A stretch of 64,000 nucleotides of DNA. Origin: Candidatus Accumulibacter contiguus (GTDB lineage: Bacteria; Pseudomonadota; Gammaproteobacteria; Burkholderiales; Rhodocyclaceae). The stretch spans positions 82,802 through 146,801 of the forward strand of contig NZ_SPMX01000022.1 in the NCBI RefSeq assembly GCF_012940005.1, written 5' to 3'. The position numbers and the translations under genes are program-made. Shown here in pieces: positions 21,692 through 32,941 of this stretch. Below the pieces are notes generated by a model that made no database searches, was not told the DNA's origin, and was given only the letters and a program-made list of their open reading frames with translations. The stretch's first letter is position 1, and each line of letters opens with the position of its first letter.

Positions 21692-22476
21692 GTGCGATAA
21701 CCTGGATCGGCGCGGTCGAGTTTACGCAGCAGCGCGGGCCACGCCAGACCCCCACCCGCCCCGCGAGTCACCTGTTCCCATTGTGTCTGGGCGCTGTCGA
21801 CGATGTGCTGGCTGATATGCCGCAGTGGCTGCCCACCGCTCATCGCACGCACCTGAATCATGCAGGTGACCTCGAAGAAATACATCGCCACAAAGGCTTC
21901 GGCTACCGATCGTCCGACCGTCAACAAGCCGTGATTGCGCAGCATGAGGAAGCGCTTGTCGCCGAGGTCGCGTACCAGCCGCGGCTTTTCGTCTTCATCC
22001 AGAGCGACGCCTTCGTAGTCGTGGTAGGCGAGCGACGAAAGCACGAATATCGAGTGCTGCGACAAGGGCAGCACACCCCCTGCCTGCGCCGACACTGCGA
22101 CGCCATTGATGCTGTGCACGTGCAGCACGCACTGCACATCCTCGCGGGCGGCATGAACGGCGCTGTGAATGGTGAACCCAGCCGGATTGACCTCGTAGGC
22201 GCTGTCGCCTACCTTGTTGCCGTGCAGATCGACCTTGATCAGACTGGAGGCAGTGATCTCGCTGAACATCAATCCGTACGGATTGATCAGGAAATGATGT
22301 TCCGGACCAGGCACGCGGGCCGAGATATGGGTGAAGATCAGATCATCCCATCCGAACATGGCGACGAGGCGATAACACGCAGCAAGGTCCACGCGCCGTA
22401 ACCATTCCGCTTCGCTCACCTGCGAATGGATTTCGGGGGCAGTATCGTTCACGGCGGCTCCTTTCACTGAAATCAT
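21688..22476 (-). CDS. class II aldolase/adducin family protein
   Basis: A 262-residue protein of the class II aldolase fold. The Zn-binding HVHS pair (CVLHVHSINGVAVS), TIHSAVHAAREDV, ISARVPGPEHHFLINPYGL and LRNHGLLTVGRSVAEAF are all present. Members without a fuller context cannot be assigned a substrate. The gene is divergent from a TetR regulator and probably controlled by it through the palindrome at 22488-22499. Confidence 0.88.
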   Translation of the reverse strand: MISVKGAAVNDTAPEIHSQVSEAEWLRRVDLAACYRLVAMFGWDDLIFTHISARVPGPEHHFLINPYGLMFSEITASSLIKVDLHGNKVGDSAYEVNPAGFTIHSAVHAAREDVQCVLHVHSINGVAVSAQAGGVLPLSQHSIFVLSSLAYHDYEGVALDEDEKPRLVRDLGDKRFLMLRNHGLLTVGRSVAEAFVAMYFFEVTCMIQVRAMSGGQPLRHISQHIVDSAQTQWEQVTRGAGGGLAWPALLRKLDRADPGYRT

Positions 22477-22487
22477 GCTGTATTATA

Positions 22488-22499
22488 TAGACTGGTCTA
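22488..22499. promoter_or_regulatory. TetR operator candidate TAGAC-TG-GTCTA
   Basis: A perfect 5-bp inverted repeat with a 2-bp centre, in the 41-bp gap between the leftward aldolase gene and the rightward tetR gene. Regulators resembling LmrA/YxaF recognise TAGAC-type palindromes, and the adjacent regulator is of that style, so control of both genes is likely. Confidence 0.6.
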
Positions 22500-22517
22500 G
22501 GTAGAGAGTCAACACGA

Positions 22518-23117
22518 ATGGATGGCAATTCGCAACTCGGTAGCCGGGAAAGAATGATCGAAGCGGCGATCACGCTGATGCGCGGTTCCGGACTCGGCGG
22601 CGCGGGAATCAACGAGATCGTCCGCGTCAGTGGCTCCCCGAAGGGATCGGTCTACCACTTCTTTCCGCAGGGAAAGTTGCAGATCACTACGGAAGCCCTG
22701 GCCGTCTATTCCACTCGGGTGATGGCTTTCATCGATCAGTCCCTGGCGAGCAAGCGCCAGCCGGGCGCCAAAGTGAAGGCCCTGTTCAGCGCATTTGCCC
22801 GGCGCGTCGAAGAGGGCGATTTCTACCAGAGTTGCGCAGTGGGCACCGTCAGCCTGGATCTCGACGCCGATCTCCAAGGGCTCCAGGCATTTCTGGGTGC
22901 AACGTTTTCCGAATGGCTGGCGCTGATCGCCAGCCACCTCGATTTCGGTGATGCTGACCGTAGCCAGTCCTTTGCGGGGCTGCTCCTGACGGCCATCGAA
23001 GGTGCCTACGTCCGCTGCAGGGCGGAGCGCTCGCCGCGGCCATTCAAGGAGGCAGGCGAATGGCTTGCGATGCTTGCCGATCAGAACACTCTGGTGGAGG
23101 ATCGGTCTCCTGCTTAA
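22518..23117 (+). CDS. TetR-family regulator (LmrA/YxaF-like)
   Basis: A 199-residue repressor. The N-terminal helix-turn-helix (AAITLMRGSGLGGAGINEIVRVSGSPKGSVYHFFPQGK) is typical of TetR proteins. The C-terminal ligand domain has the LmrA/YxaF pattern (DFYQSCAVGTVSLDLDAD, LLTAIEGAYVRCRAERS). It is divergent from the class II aldolase/membrane-protein pair and presumably represses it and itself. The inducer is unknown. Confidence 0.88.
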   Translation: MDGNSQLGSRERMIEAAITLMRGSGLGGAGINEIVRVSGSPKGSVYHFFPQGKLQITTEALAVYSTRVMAFIDQSLASKRQPGAKVKALFSAFARRVEEGDFYQSCAVGTVSLDLDADLQGLQAFLGATFSEWLALIASHLDFGDADRSQSFAGLLLTAIEGAYVRCRAERSPRPFKEAGEWLAMLADQNTLVEDRSPA

Positions 23118-23190
23118 TGTGAAAGCCGCGTATGCGACTCACGATGCCTGGCTCACCCATTGTCTGGTCAAACCCTGAGGAGAACACGTT

Positions 23191-23418
23191 ATGCTGAACA
23201 CCCTGCGCGCCACCCTTTTTCCCTCGGGAGTCGTCTCCTTCGATGAGCCGCTGCGGATCACCGAAGCGACGAGAGTTCTGGTGACACTGCTCGACGAGCA
23301 CCCGCTCCCCGCCACGCCCGACACGCCGGGACAGCCCGTACATGACCAAGAGCGCGAGGTCTGGGAGGACCTGCTGAATTTTCACGCGTGGCAACCGTCG
23401 GGAAGGAGTGGCCGATGA
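23191..23418 (+). CDS. antitoxin-like small protein (DUF104 style), orphan
   Basis: A 75-residue protein whose first half (LRATLFPSGVVSFDEPLRITEATRVLVTLLDE) follows the AF2212/DUF104 antitoxin beta-strand pattern. The C-terminus (EREVWEDLLNFHAWQPS) would be the toxin-binding helix. Antitoxins of this type normally precede a PIN-domain VapC toxin, but the DNA right after it does not encode one in any frame I can read. It is either an orphan antitoxin or a remnant pair. An ATG overlaps its stop, but that frame looks like a shadow. Confidence 0.55.
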   Translation: MLNTLRATLFPSGVVSFDEPLRITEATRVLVTLLDEHPLPATPDTPGQPVHDQEREVWEDLLNFHAWQPSGRSGR

Positions 23419-23511
23419 GCAGGCAGTGGAGGGCAGGCGACGCCAGGGTCCCGTTCCGGCTCAGGGTAACCATCACCCGCAGCTGCTTGCCCGCGCACCG
23501 CCGATCGCGTT

Positions 23512-25497
<1,986 letters not shown>

Positions 25498-25507
25498 CCC
25501 CGAGTCC

Positions 25508-25918
25508 TCAGAACGGCGGCAGTTCGGCACGCAGGTGCTCCGGAATCGGCACCGACTTGCCGGTCGCCACATCCATCCAGACGATCTTGGATTCGCCGGT
25601 CGCGTAAAGGGTGTCATCTCCTTGCAGGCGGATTTCGTAATGCGTCGGCACGCTGCTGCGGCCAGGATGTCCGCAGAACATCCGGACTTCGACGAGGCCA
25701 GGGTAGTTGAGCGGGACCAGGAAGGTACAACTGGCGTTGATGATCACCGGCGCCGAGCCGCGCGGCATCACCCGGAAGCCGAGTTTTTCGAGATACTCGA
25801 CGCGCACCTGCTCCATGTAACGGAAATAGATGGTGTTGTTGACGTGGCCGTAGGCGTCCATATCGCCCCAGCGAATCGGAATCAGGCTGGTCTGGACGAG
25901 TTTGCGTGGGTGTGTCAT
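25508..25918 (-). CDS. acyl-CoA thioesterase, 4HBT hotdog family
   Basis: A 136-residue hotdog-fold thioesterase of the YbgC/FadM type. [29 protein letters not shown] contains the catalytic Asp and the HVNN motif. It hydrolyses acyl-CoAs; the chain length cannot be told from the sequence. It lies 10 bp upstream of the acetoacetyl-CoA synthetase gene on the same strand and about 100 bp downstream of the acyl-CoA dehydrogenase, so the three may form one lipid-catabolic unit. Confidence 0.9.
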   Translation of the reverse strand: MTHPRKLVQTSLIPIRWGDMDAYGHVNNTIYFRYMEQVRVEYLEKLGFRVMPRGSAPVIINASCTFLVPLNYPGLVEVRMFCGHPGRSSVPTHYEIRLQGDDTLYATGESKIVWMDVATGKSVPIPEHLRAELPPF

Positions 25919-26016
25919 GGCAATTCCTTGGTCGGGTCGGAGGGCGATGCCGGGTGCGAATCACGGATATTCGCACCCTGCCGACCACACGAAGATGTCA
26001 GCGCCGGTCAGCGCTC

Positions 26017-27810
26017 TCAGAACATGTCTTCAGGCAAGGCGTTTACGCCTTCGGCACCGTCGGAGATGCTGCTCGCCAGGCCGGCGGCCTGTGACAGCAC
26101 GTGGTCGGCATAGAAGCGCGCGGTGATGATCTTCGCGGCATAGAAGGGATCACTTTCGCCGGCGTCGATCTTCGCTTGCGCAATCAGTGCCGCACGCGCC
26201 ATCTGCCAACCACCGGCAACGATCCCGAGCAGCTTCAGGAACGGTACCGCGCCGGCCGATGCGGCACGAATGTCGACCCCGTAGGTGGCTACCAGCCAAT
26301 CGCCGGCGGCTGCCAGTGCGTCGATGCCCGCCGTCAAGCGGCTGTGCAGGGCAGCGAAGTGGCTGCCCGCCTGGCTAGCGAGATCGCCGTCGAGTGCGCG
26401 CATCTCCTCGATCACCGCCTTCAGGGTGGCGCCTCCCTCGCGTGCCATCTTGCGGCCGATCAGGTCGTTGGCCTGAATGCCGGTGGTACCCTCGTAGATC
26501 GTCGAGATCTGCGCATCACGCAGGTGCTGCGCGGCACCGGTTTCTTCGACATACCCCATGCCGCCATGCACCTGCACGCCGATCGAGGCGATGCGGACAC
26601 CGGACTCGGTGCTCCAGCCCTTGACTACCGGGATCATCAGATCAACGAAAGCCTGCTTGCGCTTGCGCTCGGCGGCGTCCGGATGGCGGAGCGCGGTGTC
26701 GTGTGCAGCCGCTACTACGTAGGCCAGTGCGCGCGTGGCTTCGGCGTGCGAGCGCATGGTCATCAGCATGCGGCGTACGTCGGGATGCTTGATGATCGCC
26801 ACTTTCGGACCACCGCGTACGCCGATATCGGTGCACTGCACGCGCTCGCGCGCGTAGTCGCGCGCTCGCTGGTAAGCGCGCTCGCAAGCAGCGACGCCTT
26901 CGAGGCCGACGCCGAAACGCGCGGCATTCATCATGATGAACATATACTCGAGACCGCGATTCTCCTCGCCGACCAGGTAGCCGACGGCACCGCGGTGGTC
27001 ACCAAAGGCCATGATCGCGGTTGGGCTGGCATGAATGCCGAGCTTGTGCTCGATCGATACACAATAGGCATCGTTACGCTCGCCGAGGCTGCCGTCTTCA
27101 TTGACCATGAACTTCGGCACGACGAACAGCGAAATTCCCTTGACGCCTTCGGGCGCGGTCGGCGTCCGCGCCAGCACGAGGTGGATGATGTTCTCCGTCA
27201 TGTCGTGCTCACCGTAGGTGATGAAAATCTTCTGCCCGAAAATCAGGAAGCTGCCGTCGGCCTGCGGTTCAGCACGCGTGCGCACGGCCGCCAGGTCGGA
27301 ACCGGCGCTCGGCTCGGTGAGGTTCATCGTTCCGGCCCATTGGCCGCTGACCATTTTTTCGAGGTAGGTCGTCTTCAACTGCTCGGAGCCAGTGAGCACC
27401 AGTGCCTCGATGGCGCCGGCAGTGAGCAGCGGACACAGCGAGAAGGAATGATTGGCCGATTTCCACATCTCGGCGACGGCGGCAGCGACCAGCTTCGGCA
27501 GTCCCTGTCCTCCCCACTCCGGTTCGCAGGCCAGTGCCGGCCAACCGCTGTCGGCGAACAACTGGTACGCATCCTTGAAACCCGCTGGCATGGTCACCGT
27601 CTTGTCGTGCCAGTGGGCGCCTTCCTGGTCTCCCGGCCAGTTGAGCGGCGACAGGATTTCCGCAGCGAACCTGGCGGCCTCTTCGAGAACTGCATCGACC
27701 AGTTCGGGCGACGCTTCTTCATAACCTGGCAATTGCGCCACCTGTTCCAGTCCGGCAAGCTCCTTGAGCACGAACTGCATGTCACGGATCGGGGCATAAT
27801 ATTCACTCAT
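26017..27810 (-). CDS. acyl-CoA dehydrogenase, long DmdC-like class
   Basis: A 597-residue FAD-dependent dehydrogenase. It has an N-terminal helical domain, the middle motif GTMNLTEPSAGSDLAAVRT, and the C-terminal four-helix bundle ending in the active-site stretch QISTIYEGTTGIQANDLIGRK, whose Glu is the catalytic base. An extra C-terminal domain follows (ALAAAGDWLVATYG onward). This length and motif set are those of the 3-methylmercaptopropionyl-CoA/DmdC-like class; the true substrate is probably a short or medium acyl-CoA. Electrons would go to the EtfAB pair encoded 2 kb upstream. Confidence 0.93.
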   Translation of the reverse strand: MSEYYAPIRDMQFVLKELAGLEQVAQLPGYEEASPELVDAVLEEAARFAAEILSPLNWPGDQEGAHWHDKTVTMPAGFKDAYQLFADSGWPALACEPEWGGQGLPKLVAAAVAEMWKSANHSFSLCPLLTAGAIEALVLTGSEQLKTTYLEKMVSGQWAGTMNLTEPSAGSDLAAVRTRAEPQADGSFLIFGQKIFITYGEHDMTENIIHLVLARTPTAPEGVKGISLFVVPKFMVNEDGSLGERNDAYCVSIEHKLGIHASPTAIMAFGDHRGAVGYLVGEENRGLEYMFIMMNAARFGVGLEGVAACERAYQRARDYARERVQCTDIGVRGGPKVAIIKHPDVRRMLMTMRSHAEATRALAYVVAAAHDTALRHPDAAERKRKQAFVDLMIPVVKGWSTESGVRIASIGVQVHGGMGYVEETGAAQHLRDAQISTIYEGTTGIQANDLIGRKMAREGGATLKAVIEEMRALDGDLASQAGSHFAALHSRLTAGIDALAAAGDWLVATYGVDIRAASAGAVPFLKLLGIVAGGWQMARAALIAQAKIDAGESDPFYAAKIITARFYADHVLSQAAGLASSISDGAEGVNALPEDMF

Positions 27811-27822
27811 GTGTTTCTCCTT

Positions 27823-29151
27823 TTATGGTTGCTGTGTGGACGGCTGGGCGGCTTCGCAGGCCGCCATGAGATCGATCAGGAACAATATTTCCTCGACGAC
27901 CGGCAAGGTGAAACCACTGCGCTGTCCATCACGATGGTCGCGCAGCAGCTTCTCCAGATAGCCGGAACATTCCGGCTTTCCCCAGAGTGCGATGAGTTGA
28001 TCGCGAATGTGCGGCAGATCTTCCAGCGTGCTTGCCTTTTCACGGGGCGCATCGGGTGCCACCAGATGGAGCTGCTTGCGCGCCTCGTCGGCATCCCAAC
28101 GAATCACTTCGACATTGAAAGTCCGGTTCAACCGCAAGGTCAATGCCTCGAATTCATCGCGCATGCCATTGCGCTGGTAAATCTGCAGCAGGCGGATCCA
28201 GGGCCGCAAGGACTCCTGTGGCTGCGCCGCGAGATATTCCTCAAGGGTTTTGGTGGCATTGCTGACGCGACCGAAGGACAGCATGACCTCGGCCAGTTCG
28301 AGTATCGGCGCCGATCCTGCAATCTCGGGCGCAATCGACAAGGCTGGCGCCACCACCGGGATTGCTGCGGGTGAGGGCACTACCGGTGGTGACGTGGGGG
28401 GTGTTGCCGGTGTTGCTGCCGCCGCTCTTGCCGCACGCGTCTCACGTGGCAGTCCGATCGGTGCGGCTGCGGCCCTTGGCGGACTCGACAAAGCGGACTC
28501 GCCTTGCTCCGGTGTCGACGAAGCATTCCGGCTGCCCGGAAGAACTTCTGGCACAGCGGGACGACGGAACAGCAAGACCAGCACCACCACCAAAGCGGCG
28601 ACTCCGGCATACAGGATCCCTTGTTCGAGCGCACCTGCAGCAGCCGGCGTGGCCGCAGGCGGCGGCGCAGTTCCTGGCGTTGCCTCCGGCAAGGCCGCCG
28701 CAGCGGCGGCAGGACGGGCTGCAGCAGGTGCAGGGATCGCTACCGCCAGACCTTCGAGGCGAACTTCTGCCCTTCTCAGTTCGGCCACATTGGCTTCGAG
28801 CCAGGCCAGCTTTTCGCTCAACGCCTGCTGGTCGGTGTTCGGATCACGGAGGATCTCGATCGTTCGCTGTTCGAGGCGCAACAACTGGCGGCCAAGGTCG
28901 CTCGGCGCGGGCGGAGCAGACAGCTCTTCGCTGAGGAGCAAGGGCATCATCGTTTCCGCCTGGACGCTGCTGGAGGCTTCCGGTAGCACGCGCTGTCTGA
29001 TTCCCGGCCGCGGGTCCGGCTCTCGCTGCGCTGCCACTGCGGGGCCCGCTGCCCGCTGCTGTGCCGGTGCATCGGGCACCGCCAGCAGCAGGAGCAGGGC
29101 GCAGATCACCGACAAGAGGCCCGGCCGGAAGCCGGAGATTGGCGGTGCCAT
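27823..29151 (-). CDS. FimV-C-terminal-domain-like membrane protein
   Basis: A protein of about 442 residues. It has a signal peptide or anchor (LLSVICALLLLLAVPDAPAQ), a coiled-coil stretch (LGRQLLRLEQRTIEILRDPN), an Ala/Pro-rich linker, and a central transmembrane helix (GILYAGVAALVVVLVLLF). The C-terminal TPR-like region (ILELAEVMLSFGRVSNATKTLEEYLAAQPQESLRPWIRLLQIYQ) resembles FimV C-terminal modules. FimV proteins organise polar machines and type IV pili. The start is uncertain: ATG 29151 gives a clean signal peptide, while ATG 29220 would add 23 residues and overlap the CbiM-like gene. Confidence 0.65.
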   Translation of the reverse strand: MAPPISGFRPGLLSVICALLLLLAVPDAPAQQRAAGPAVAAQREPDPRPGIRQRVLPEASSSVQAETMMPLLLSEELSAPPAPSDLGRQLLRLEQRTIEILRDPNTDQQALSEKLAWLEANVAELRRAEVRLEGLAVAIPAPAAARPAAAAAALPEATPGTAPPPAATPAAAGALEQGILYAGVAALVVVLVLLFRRPAVPEVLPGSRNASSTPEQGESALSSPPRAAAAPIGLPRETRAARAAAATPATPPTSPPVVPSPAAIPVVAPALSIAPEIAGSAPILELAEVMLSFGRVSNATKTLEEYLAAQPQESLRPWIRLLQIYQRNGMRDEFEALTLRLNRTFNVEVIRWDADEARKQLHLVAPDAPREKASTLEDLPHIRDQLIALWGKPECSGYLEKLLRDHRDGQRSGFTLPVVEEILFLIDLMAACEAAQPSTQQP

Positions 29152-29212
29152 CAGGAAAGAGCACCGTGGTGTGCAGAGGATTGACGTGGAGAAGTCATTT
29201 TCTTTCGGGAAA

Positions 29213-29860
29213 CTACGCATCCTCAAAATCTGCCAGCAAATCCGGCCGATAGACGGTAAACAGGGTGGTGAACATTCCCGACAACCAGGCTTCGGAAAAG
29301 CCGAGCAGAACAAAATACGGGAGATACTCATCGATCAGATAGTCGCTGGTATAGGCTCCGGCCAGCGTCAGCAGCAGGCACGAGACCACACCCACAGCCA
29401 TGACGGCCAGCGCCGCAGCGAAGAAGCCCTTGCAAAAGATATAGACAAACATGTGGCGCGGCAGCAACCGCTCGACCAGTCGGTGCAGCCCCTCGCTGAC
29501 GGCCACGCCGACCCCTGCCATGAGCAGGGCGTTGACCGCAAAAACCTCGCCGCCGGCGGTGCCGTTCAGACTCACCCCGGCCAGGACCAGGCAGAGGCCG
29601 ATGAACGCCAGCGGCCATCCGAAACACAAGGTAAACAGCGTCGCGCCAAGCAGGTGCAGCGAAAGGCCGGGTTTGACCCCGGCCTGCAGATGCCAGAGCA
29701 GGGTCAGCGCGACGATCATCGCCAGAAAGGCGTGCAGACGGGTACTATCGGCCAGCACCCGCCACGGCGCCCGCCTCGCTGCCAGCCAGGCGAATGCGGC
29801 GAACAGCAGCCAGGCCAGCAAGGTCCAGCGACCGTCGAGCAGTCCGTCCGGCAGGTTCAT
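29213..29860 (-). CDS. CbiM-like energy-coupling factor permease
   Basis: A 215-residue protein with six or seven hydrophobic helices and the CbiM/NikM-style N-terminus MNLPDGLLDG, plus GATLFTLCFGWPLAFIGL. Classical CbiM imports cobalt with CbiN/Q/O partners. No such partners are here, so this belongs to the stand-alone proteobacterial type whose substrate is unknown. It lies between the etf genes and the FimV-like gene on the same strand. Confidence 0.75.
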   Translation of the reverse strand: MNLPDGLLDGRWTLLAWLLFAAFAWLAARRAPWRVLADSTRLHAFLAMIVALTLLWHLQAGVKPGLSLHLLGATLFTLCFGWPLAFIGLCLVLAGVSLNGTAGGEVFAVNALLMAGVGVAVSEGLHRLVERLLPRHMFVYIFCKGFFAAALAVMAVGVVSCLLLTLAGAYTSDYLIDEYLPYFVLLGFSEAWLSGMFTTLFTVYRPDLLADFEDA

Positions 29861-29892
29861 GCTGACCGCGCAGCCTCAGTCTCCGGCAAGGT

Positions 29893-30825
29893 TCAGCCGA
29901 GGGCTGCCTGCAGTGCCGGCAGGACTTCGAAGAGGTCGCCGACCAGCCCGTAATCGGCGACCTGAAAGATCGGTGCTTCAGGGTCCTTGTTGATGGCCAC
30001 AATCACCTTGCTGTCCTTCATTCCGGCCAGATGCTGGATGGCACCCGAAATGCCGACCGCGATGTAGAGCTGTGGCGCTACGATCTTGCCCGTCTGACCG
30101 ACCTGATAGTCATTCGGAGCATAACCGGCATCGACCGCAGCACGCGAAGCACCGACGGCAGCAGCGAGCTTGTCGGCCAGGGGTTCGAGCAATTTGTGGA
30201 AATTCTCGTTGCTGCCCATGCCGCGACCACCCGAGACGATGACCTTGGCGGCGGTGAGTTCAGGACGCTCGGACCTGGTCAACTCGCGGCCGATGAGCCT
30301 GCTCTGGGCCAGTTCGGGGCCGGCAGCGAGATTCTCGACGCTGGCCTTGCCCTCCTCGCCAGCCGCTTCGAAAGCCGTCGCACGCACGCTGATGACCTTG
30401 ATCGGGTCGGCCGACTGGACGGTAGCGACGACGTTACCGGCATAGATCGGGCGCTGGAAAGTGTCGGCGGAGACGACGGCGATGATCTCGGAGATCTGCG
30501 CCACGTCGAGCAGGGCGGCGACGCGTGGCAGGAAGTTCTTGCCGCTGGTGGTCGCAGCAGCCAGCAGGTGAGAATAGGCCGCAGCCTGAGCCACGACCAG
30601 CGCAGCAAGATTCTCGGGCGACTGTTCGGCGTAGGCGGCAGCGTCGGCGACCAGCACCTTGCTCACCCCGCTGATCCGCGCCGCCGACCCGGCTGCGGCT
30701 GCACAGGCGCTGCCGGCGACCAGCAGGTGGATGTCGCCACCGATCCGGGTCGCGGCAGTGACGGCATGGAGCGTTGCCGCCTTGATCGAGGTATTGTCGT
30801 GCTCAGCAATAACGAGAATGGCCAT
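29893..30825 (-). CDS. etfA: electron transfer flavoprotein alpha subunit
   Basis: A 310-residue EtfA/FixB. The N-terminal domain ([25 protein letters not shown]) is followed by the FAD-binding C-terminal domain ([62 protein letters not shown]). With EtfB it accepts electrons from acyl-CoA dehydrogenases and passes them to ETF:quinone oxidoreductase. It starts 2 bp after the etfB stop. The pair could also support nitrogen fixation as FixAB, but no fixC/fixX is present here, so beta-oxidation is the simpler role. Confidence 0.95.
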   Translation of the reverse strand: MAILVIAEHDNTSIKAATLHAVTAATRIGGDIHLLVAGSACAAAAGSAARISGVSKVLVADAAAYAEQSPENLAALVVAQAAAYSHLLAAATTSGKNFLPRVAALLDVAQISEIIAVVSADTFQRPIYAGNVVATVQSADPIKVISVRATAFEAAGEEGKASVENLAAGPELAQSRLIGRELTRSERPELTAAKVIVSGGRGMGSNENFHKLLEPLADKLAAAVGASRAAVDAGYAPNDYQVGQTGKIVAPQLYIAVGISGAIQHLAGMKDSKVIVAINKDPEAPIFQVADYGLVGDLFEVLPALQAALG

Positions 30826-30827
30826 GG

Positions 30828-31577
30828 TCAGATCACCTTTGCTTCAGTCTTGAGTTTCATCACCAGATCGGCGGCATCGGCCACCTTGATACCCGCCGTG
30901 CGTTTCGGTGGTTCGGCGACCTTCAGTGTCTTCAGGCGCGGCGTGACATCGACGCCGAGCGCCGCCGGGTTGGTCGTCGCGAGCGGCTTCCGTTTGGCTT
31001 TCATGATGTTCGGCAGGGTCGCGTAGCGCGGCTCGTTGAGGCGCAGGTCGACCGTCAGCACGGCAGGCAGCGGCACTTCGACGGTTTCCAGACCGCCGTC
31101 GATTTCGCGCGTGACCGTTGCCTGCCCGGCAGCGACGACGATCTTCGAGGCAAAGGTCGCTTGCGGCCAGTTCATCAGACCGGCCAGCATCTGCCCGGTC
31201 TGGTTGGCGTCGTCGTCGATCGCCTGCTTGCCGCACAGGACCATCTGCGGCTGTTCGTTCGCGCACACCGCCTTGAGCAGTTTGGCAACGGCCAATGGCT
31301 GCAATTCCCCATCACTCTGAACGAGAATGCCGCGGTCGGCGCCGATGGCCATCGCCGTGCGCAGGGTTTCCTGGCAATTGGCCACCCCCGCTGAAACCAC
31401 CACCACCTCCGTGGCGATACCGGCTTCCCTGAGGCGCACCGCCTCTTCGACGGCAATTTCATCGAAGGGATTCATCGACATCTTGACGTTGGCCAGATCG
31501 ACGTCGCTCGCGTCCGCCTTGACGCGCACCTTGACGTTGTAATCCACCACCCGTTTGACTGGTACGAGGATCTTCAA
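30828..31577 (-). CDS. etfB: electron transfer flavoprotein beta subunit
   Basis: A 249-residue EtfB/FixA. It has an AMP-binding fold with [59 protein letters not shown] and the family-specific [26 protein letters not shown] segment. It forms the heterodimer with EtfA and is the first gene of the leftward block. The divergent tetR gene and the two palindromes in the 218-bp gap suggest repression by that TetR protein. Confidence 0.95.
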   Translation of the reverse strand: MKILVPVKRVVDYNVKVRVKADASDVDLANVKMSMNPFDEIAVEEAVRLREAGIATEVVVVSAGVANCQETLRTAMAIGADRGILVQSDGELQPLAVAKLLKAVCANEQPQMVLCGKQAIDDDANQTGQMLAGLMNWPQATFASKIVVAAGQATVTREIDGGLETVEVPLPAVLTVDLRLNEPRYATLPNIMKAKRKPLATTNPAALGVDVTPRLKTLKVAEPPKRTAGIKVADAADLVMKLKTEAKVI

Positions 31578-31670
31578 TTTTTCTCTCCTTTATTACTGCA
31601 GCGTAATCGATAGCAATCGCGATCCCGGCAGGCCGCGTTTGACATTGCCGAATTCTCACCGGACAATAGG

Positions 31671-31706
31671 CCATACCTAGTCGTATGGATGGCGTACGGT
31701 ACCGTA
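31671..31706. promoter_or_regulatory. two palindromes in the etfB-tetR gap, TetR operator candidates
   Basis: CCATAC-N6-GTATGG lies at 31671-31688. The perfect 12-bp palindrome TACGGTACCGTA lies at 31695-31706, immediately followed by a further TGG that repeats the GTATGG half site (31704-31709). They sit between two divergent genes, as expected for an autoregulating TetR repressor. Confidence 0.6.
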
Positions 31707-31795
31707 TGGAGTGATGGCTGTCAACACCATAGCCCGCGGTAGCGGAGCGTGAAATAGTAATATTGCCTCAGCCGCGTGATTCAGGAAAGGACCAC

Positions 31796-32386
31796 ATGAC
31801 GATGAAGCACAGAAGTACCCGGCCACGGGCAGCACTCGACCGCAACGAGTGGGTCGAAGCAGCCATCGCGGTGCTCGCAGAACAAGGCGTGCAAGGCATG
31901 CGGATCGAGGTTCTGGCGAAGGACTTTGGCGTCACCAAGGGCAGTTTCTACTGGCACTTCAAGGACCGCCAGGACCTCTTCAATGCCGTTCTGACGACCT
32001 GGCGAGATGGTCGCATCCGCGACATCAACAAACAGACCGTGGCGACGCCCGGCAAGGAGCACGAGCAACTCCTGCACCTGATCGAGGTCTACGGCGCCAC
32101 GCGCAACCACAAGGGGATCTCGATCGAGCTGGCAGTACGCGAATGGGCTCGCCGGGACGCCCAGGCCGCCGCCGTGGTCGAGGAAGTCGACAACTGCCGT
32201 CTGGAATCCACCCGCAAACTGTTCCTTGCCCGCGGTCTTGCCGACGACGAGGCGAAGAGCCGCAGCCTGCTGCTCTACGCCTATGTGTTCGGACAGAGTC
32301 TGATGGCCTGTGAGAGCTACGACCCGAGGCTGAGCGACTTCAAGCGCTGGATCGCAGGACTGATCGTCAAGGAATGCAAGGAATAG
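31796..32386 (+). CDS. TetR-family regulator
   Basis: A 196-residue regulator with a canonical TetR helix-turn-helix (AAIAVLAEQGVQGMRIEVLAKDFGVTKGSFYWHFKDRQDL) and an all-helical ligand-binding part (IELAVREWARRDAQAAAVVEEVD). The ATG at 31796 has AGGAAAGG upstream; an earlier in-frame TTG is less likely. It is divergent from etfB, so it probably governs the etf/acyl-CoA dehydrogenase block. Acyl-CoA or fatty acid would be a natural effector, but that is a guess. Confidence 0.88.
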   Translation: MTMKHRSTRPRAALDRNEWVEAAIAVLAEQGVQGMRIEVLAKDFGVTKGSFYWHFKDRQDLFNAVLTTWRDGRIRDINKQTVATPGKEHEQLLHLIEVYGATRNHKGISIELAVREWARRDAQAAAVVEEVDNCRLESTRKLFLARGLADDEAKSRSLLLYAYVFGQSLMACESYDPRLSDFKRWIAGLIVKECKE

Positions 32387-32406
32387 CGCCCGTCGGGGTG
32401 CGAAGA

Positions 32407-32850
32407 TCAGTGGCTACTGCCCAGCGATGGAAACTGTGCGGCGTAACGCGCGATCCATTCCAGCGCTGCCTCTTCCCCGTCCAGCACCCGTCCTTCGCTG
32501 CGCAACACTTCCTGGCGATAGTGCTCGATCTGGCAAATCTGTTCGACCATGCGCGCGGCGAAGACATCTGCGGCTTCCTGGAAACGAATACCGACTTCGT
32601 AGTCCCGGCCATCGCGACGGCACCACACTACCGAACCCGCCGCGCGGAAAGCCGGCTGGACGATCGGGATGGTGAGTACGACCCGGGCTCCGACGGTCAA
32701 CGGGTGCCCTGAACGACACGCCAGTCCGCCAAGGCTGACGTCCTTCAGCCGCCGCGGCGCACCCTGACGCAAACCTTCGGCATTGATCTCGATCGGAATA
32801 TCCGCCGGATGGCGCAGATAACTGCGCCAGGCCAGTTGTGCCGCACCCAT
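32407..32850 (-). CDS. PilZ-domain protein
   Basis: A 147-residue protein with a PilZ c-di-GMP-binding domain: RSYLRHPADIPIEI contains the RxxxR-type arginine patch, and KDVSLGGLACRSG is the D/NxSxxG motif. A C-terminal helix rich in charged residues follows. It likely responds to c-di-GMP, perhaps made by the GGDEF enzyme at 19.7 kb among others. The start at 32850 is preceded by AGGAGGGC; the longer open frame upstream overlaps the helicase gene and is rejected. Confidence 0.85.
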   Translation of the reverse strand: MGAAQLAWRSYLRHPADIPIEINAEGLRQGAPRRLKDVSLGGLACRSGHPLTVGARVVLTIPIVQPAFRAAGSVVWCRRDGRDYEVGIRFQEAADVFAARMVEQICQIEHYRQEVLRSEGRVLDGEEAALEWIARYAAQFPSLGSSH

Positions 32851-32941
32851 CTGCAAGCCCTCCTGAAATTTGGACCTCGACCGGTAGCCAGAAAAACGAA
32901 TGCTTCGTCGAACTGCACTGTATCTGCGCAACAGGGAGCGG

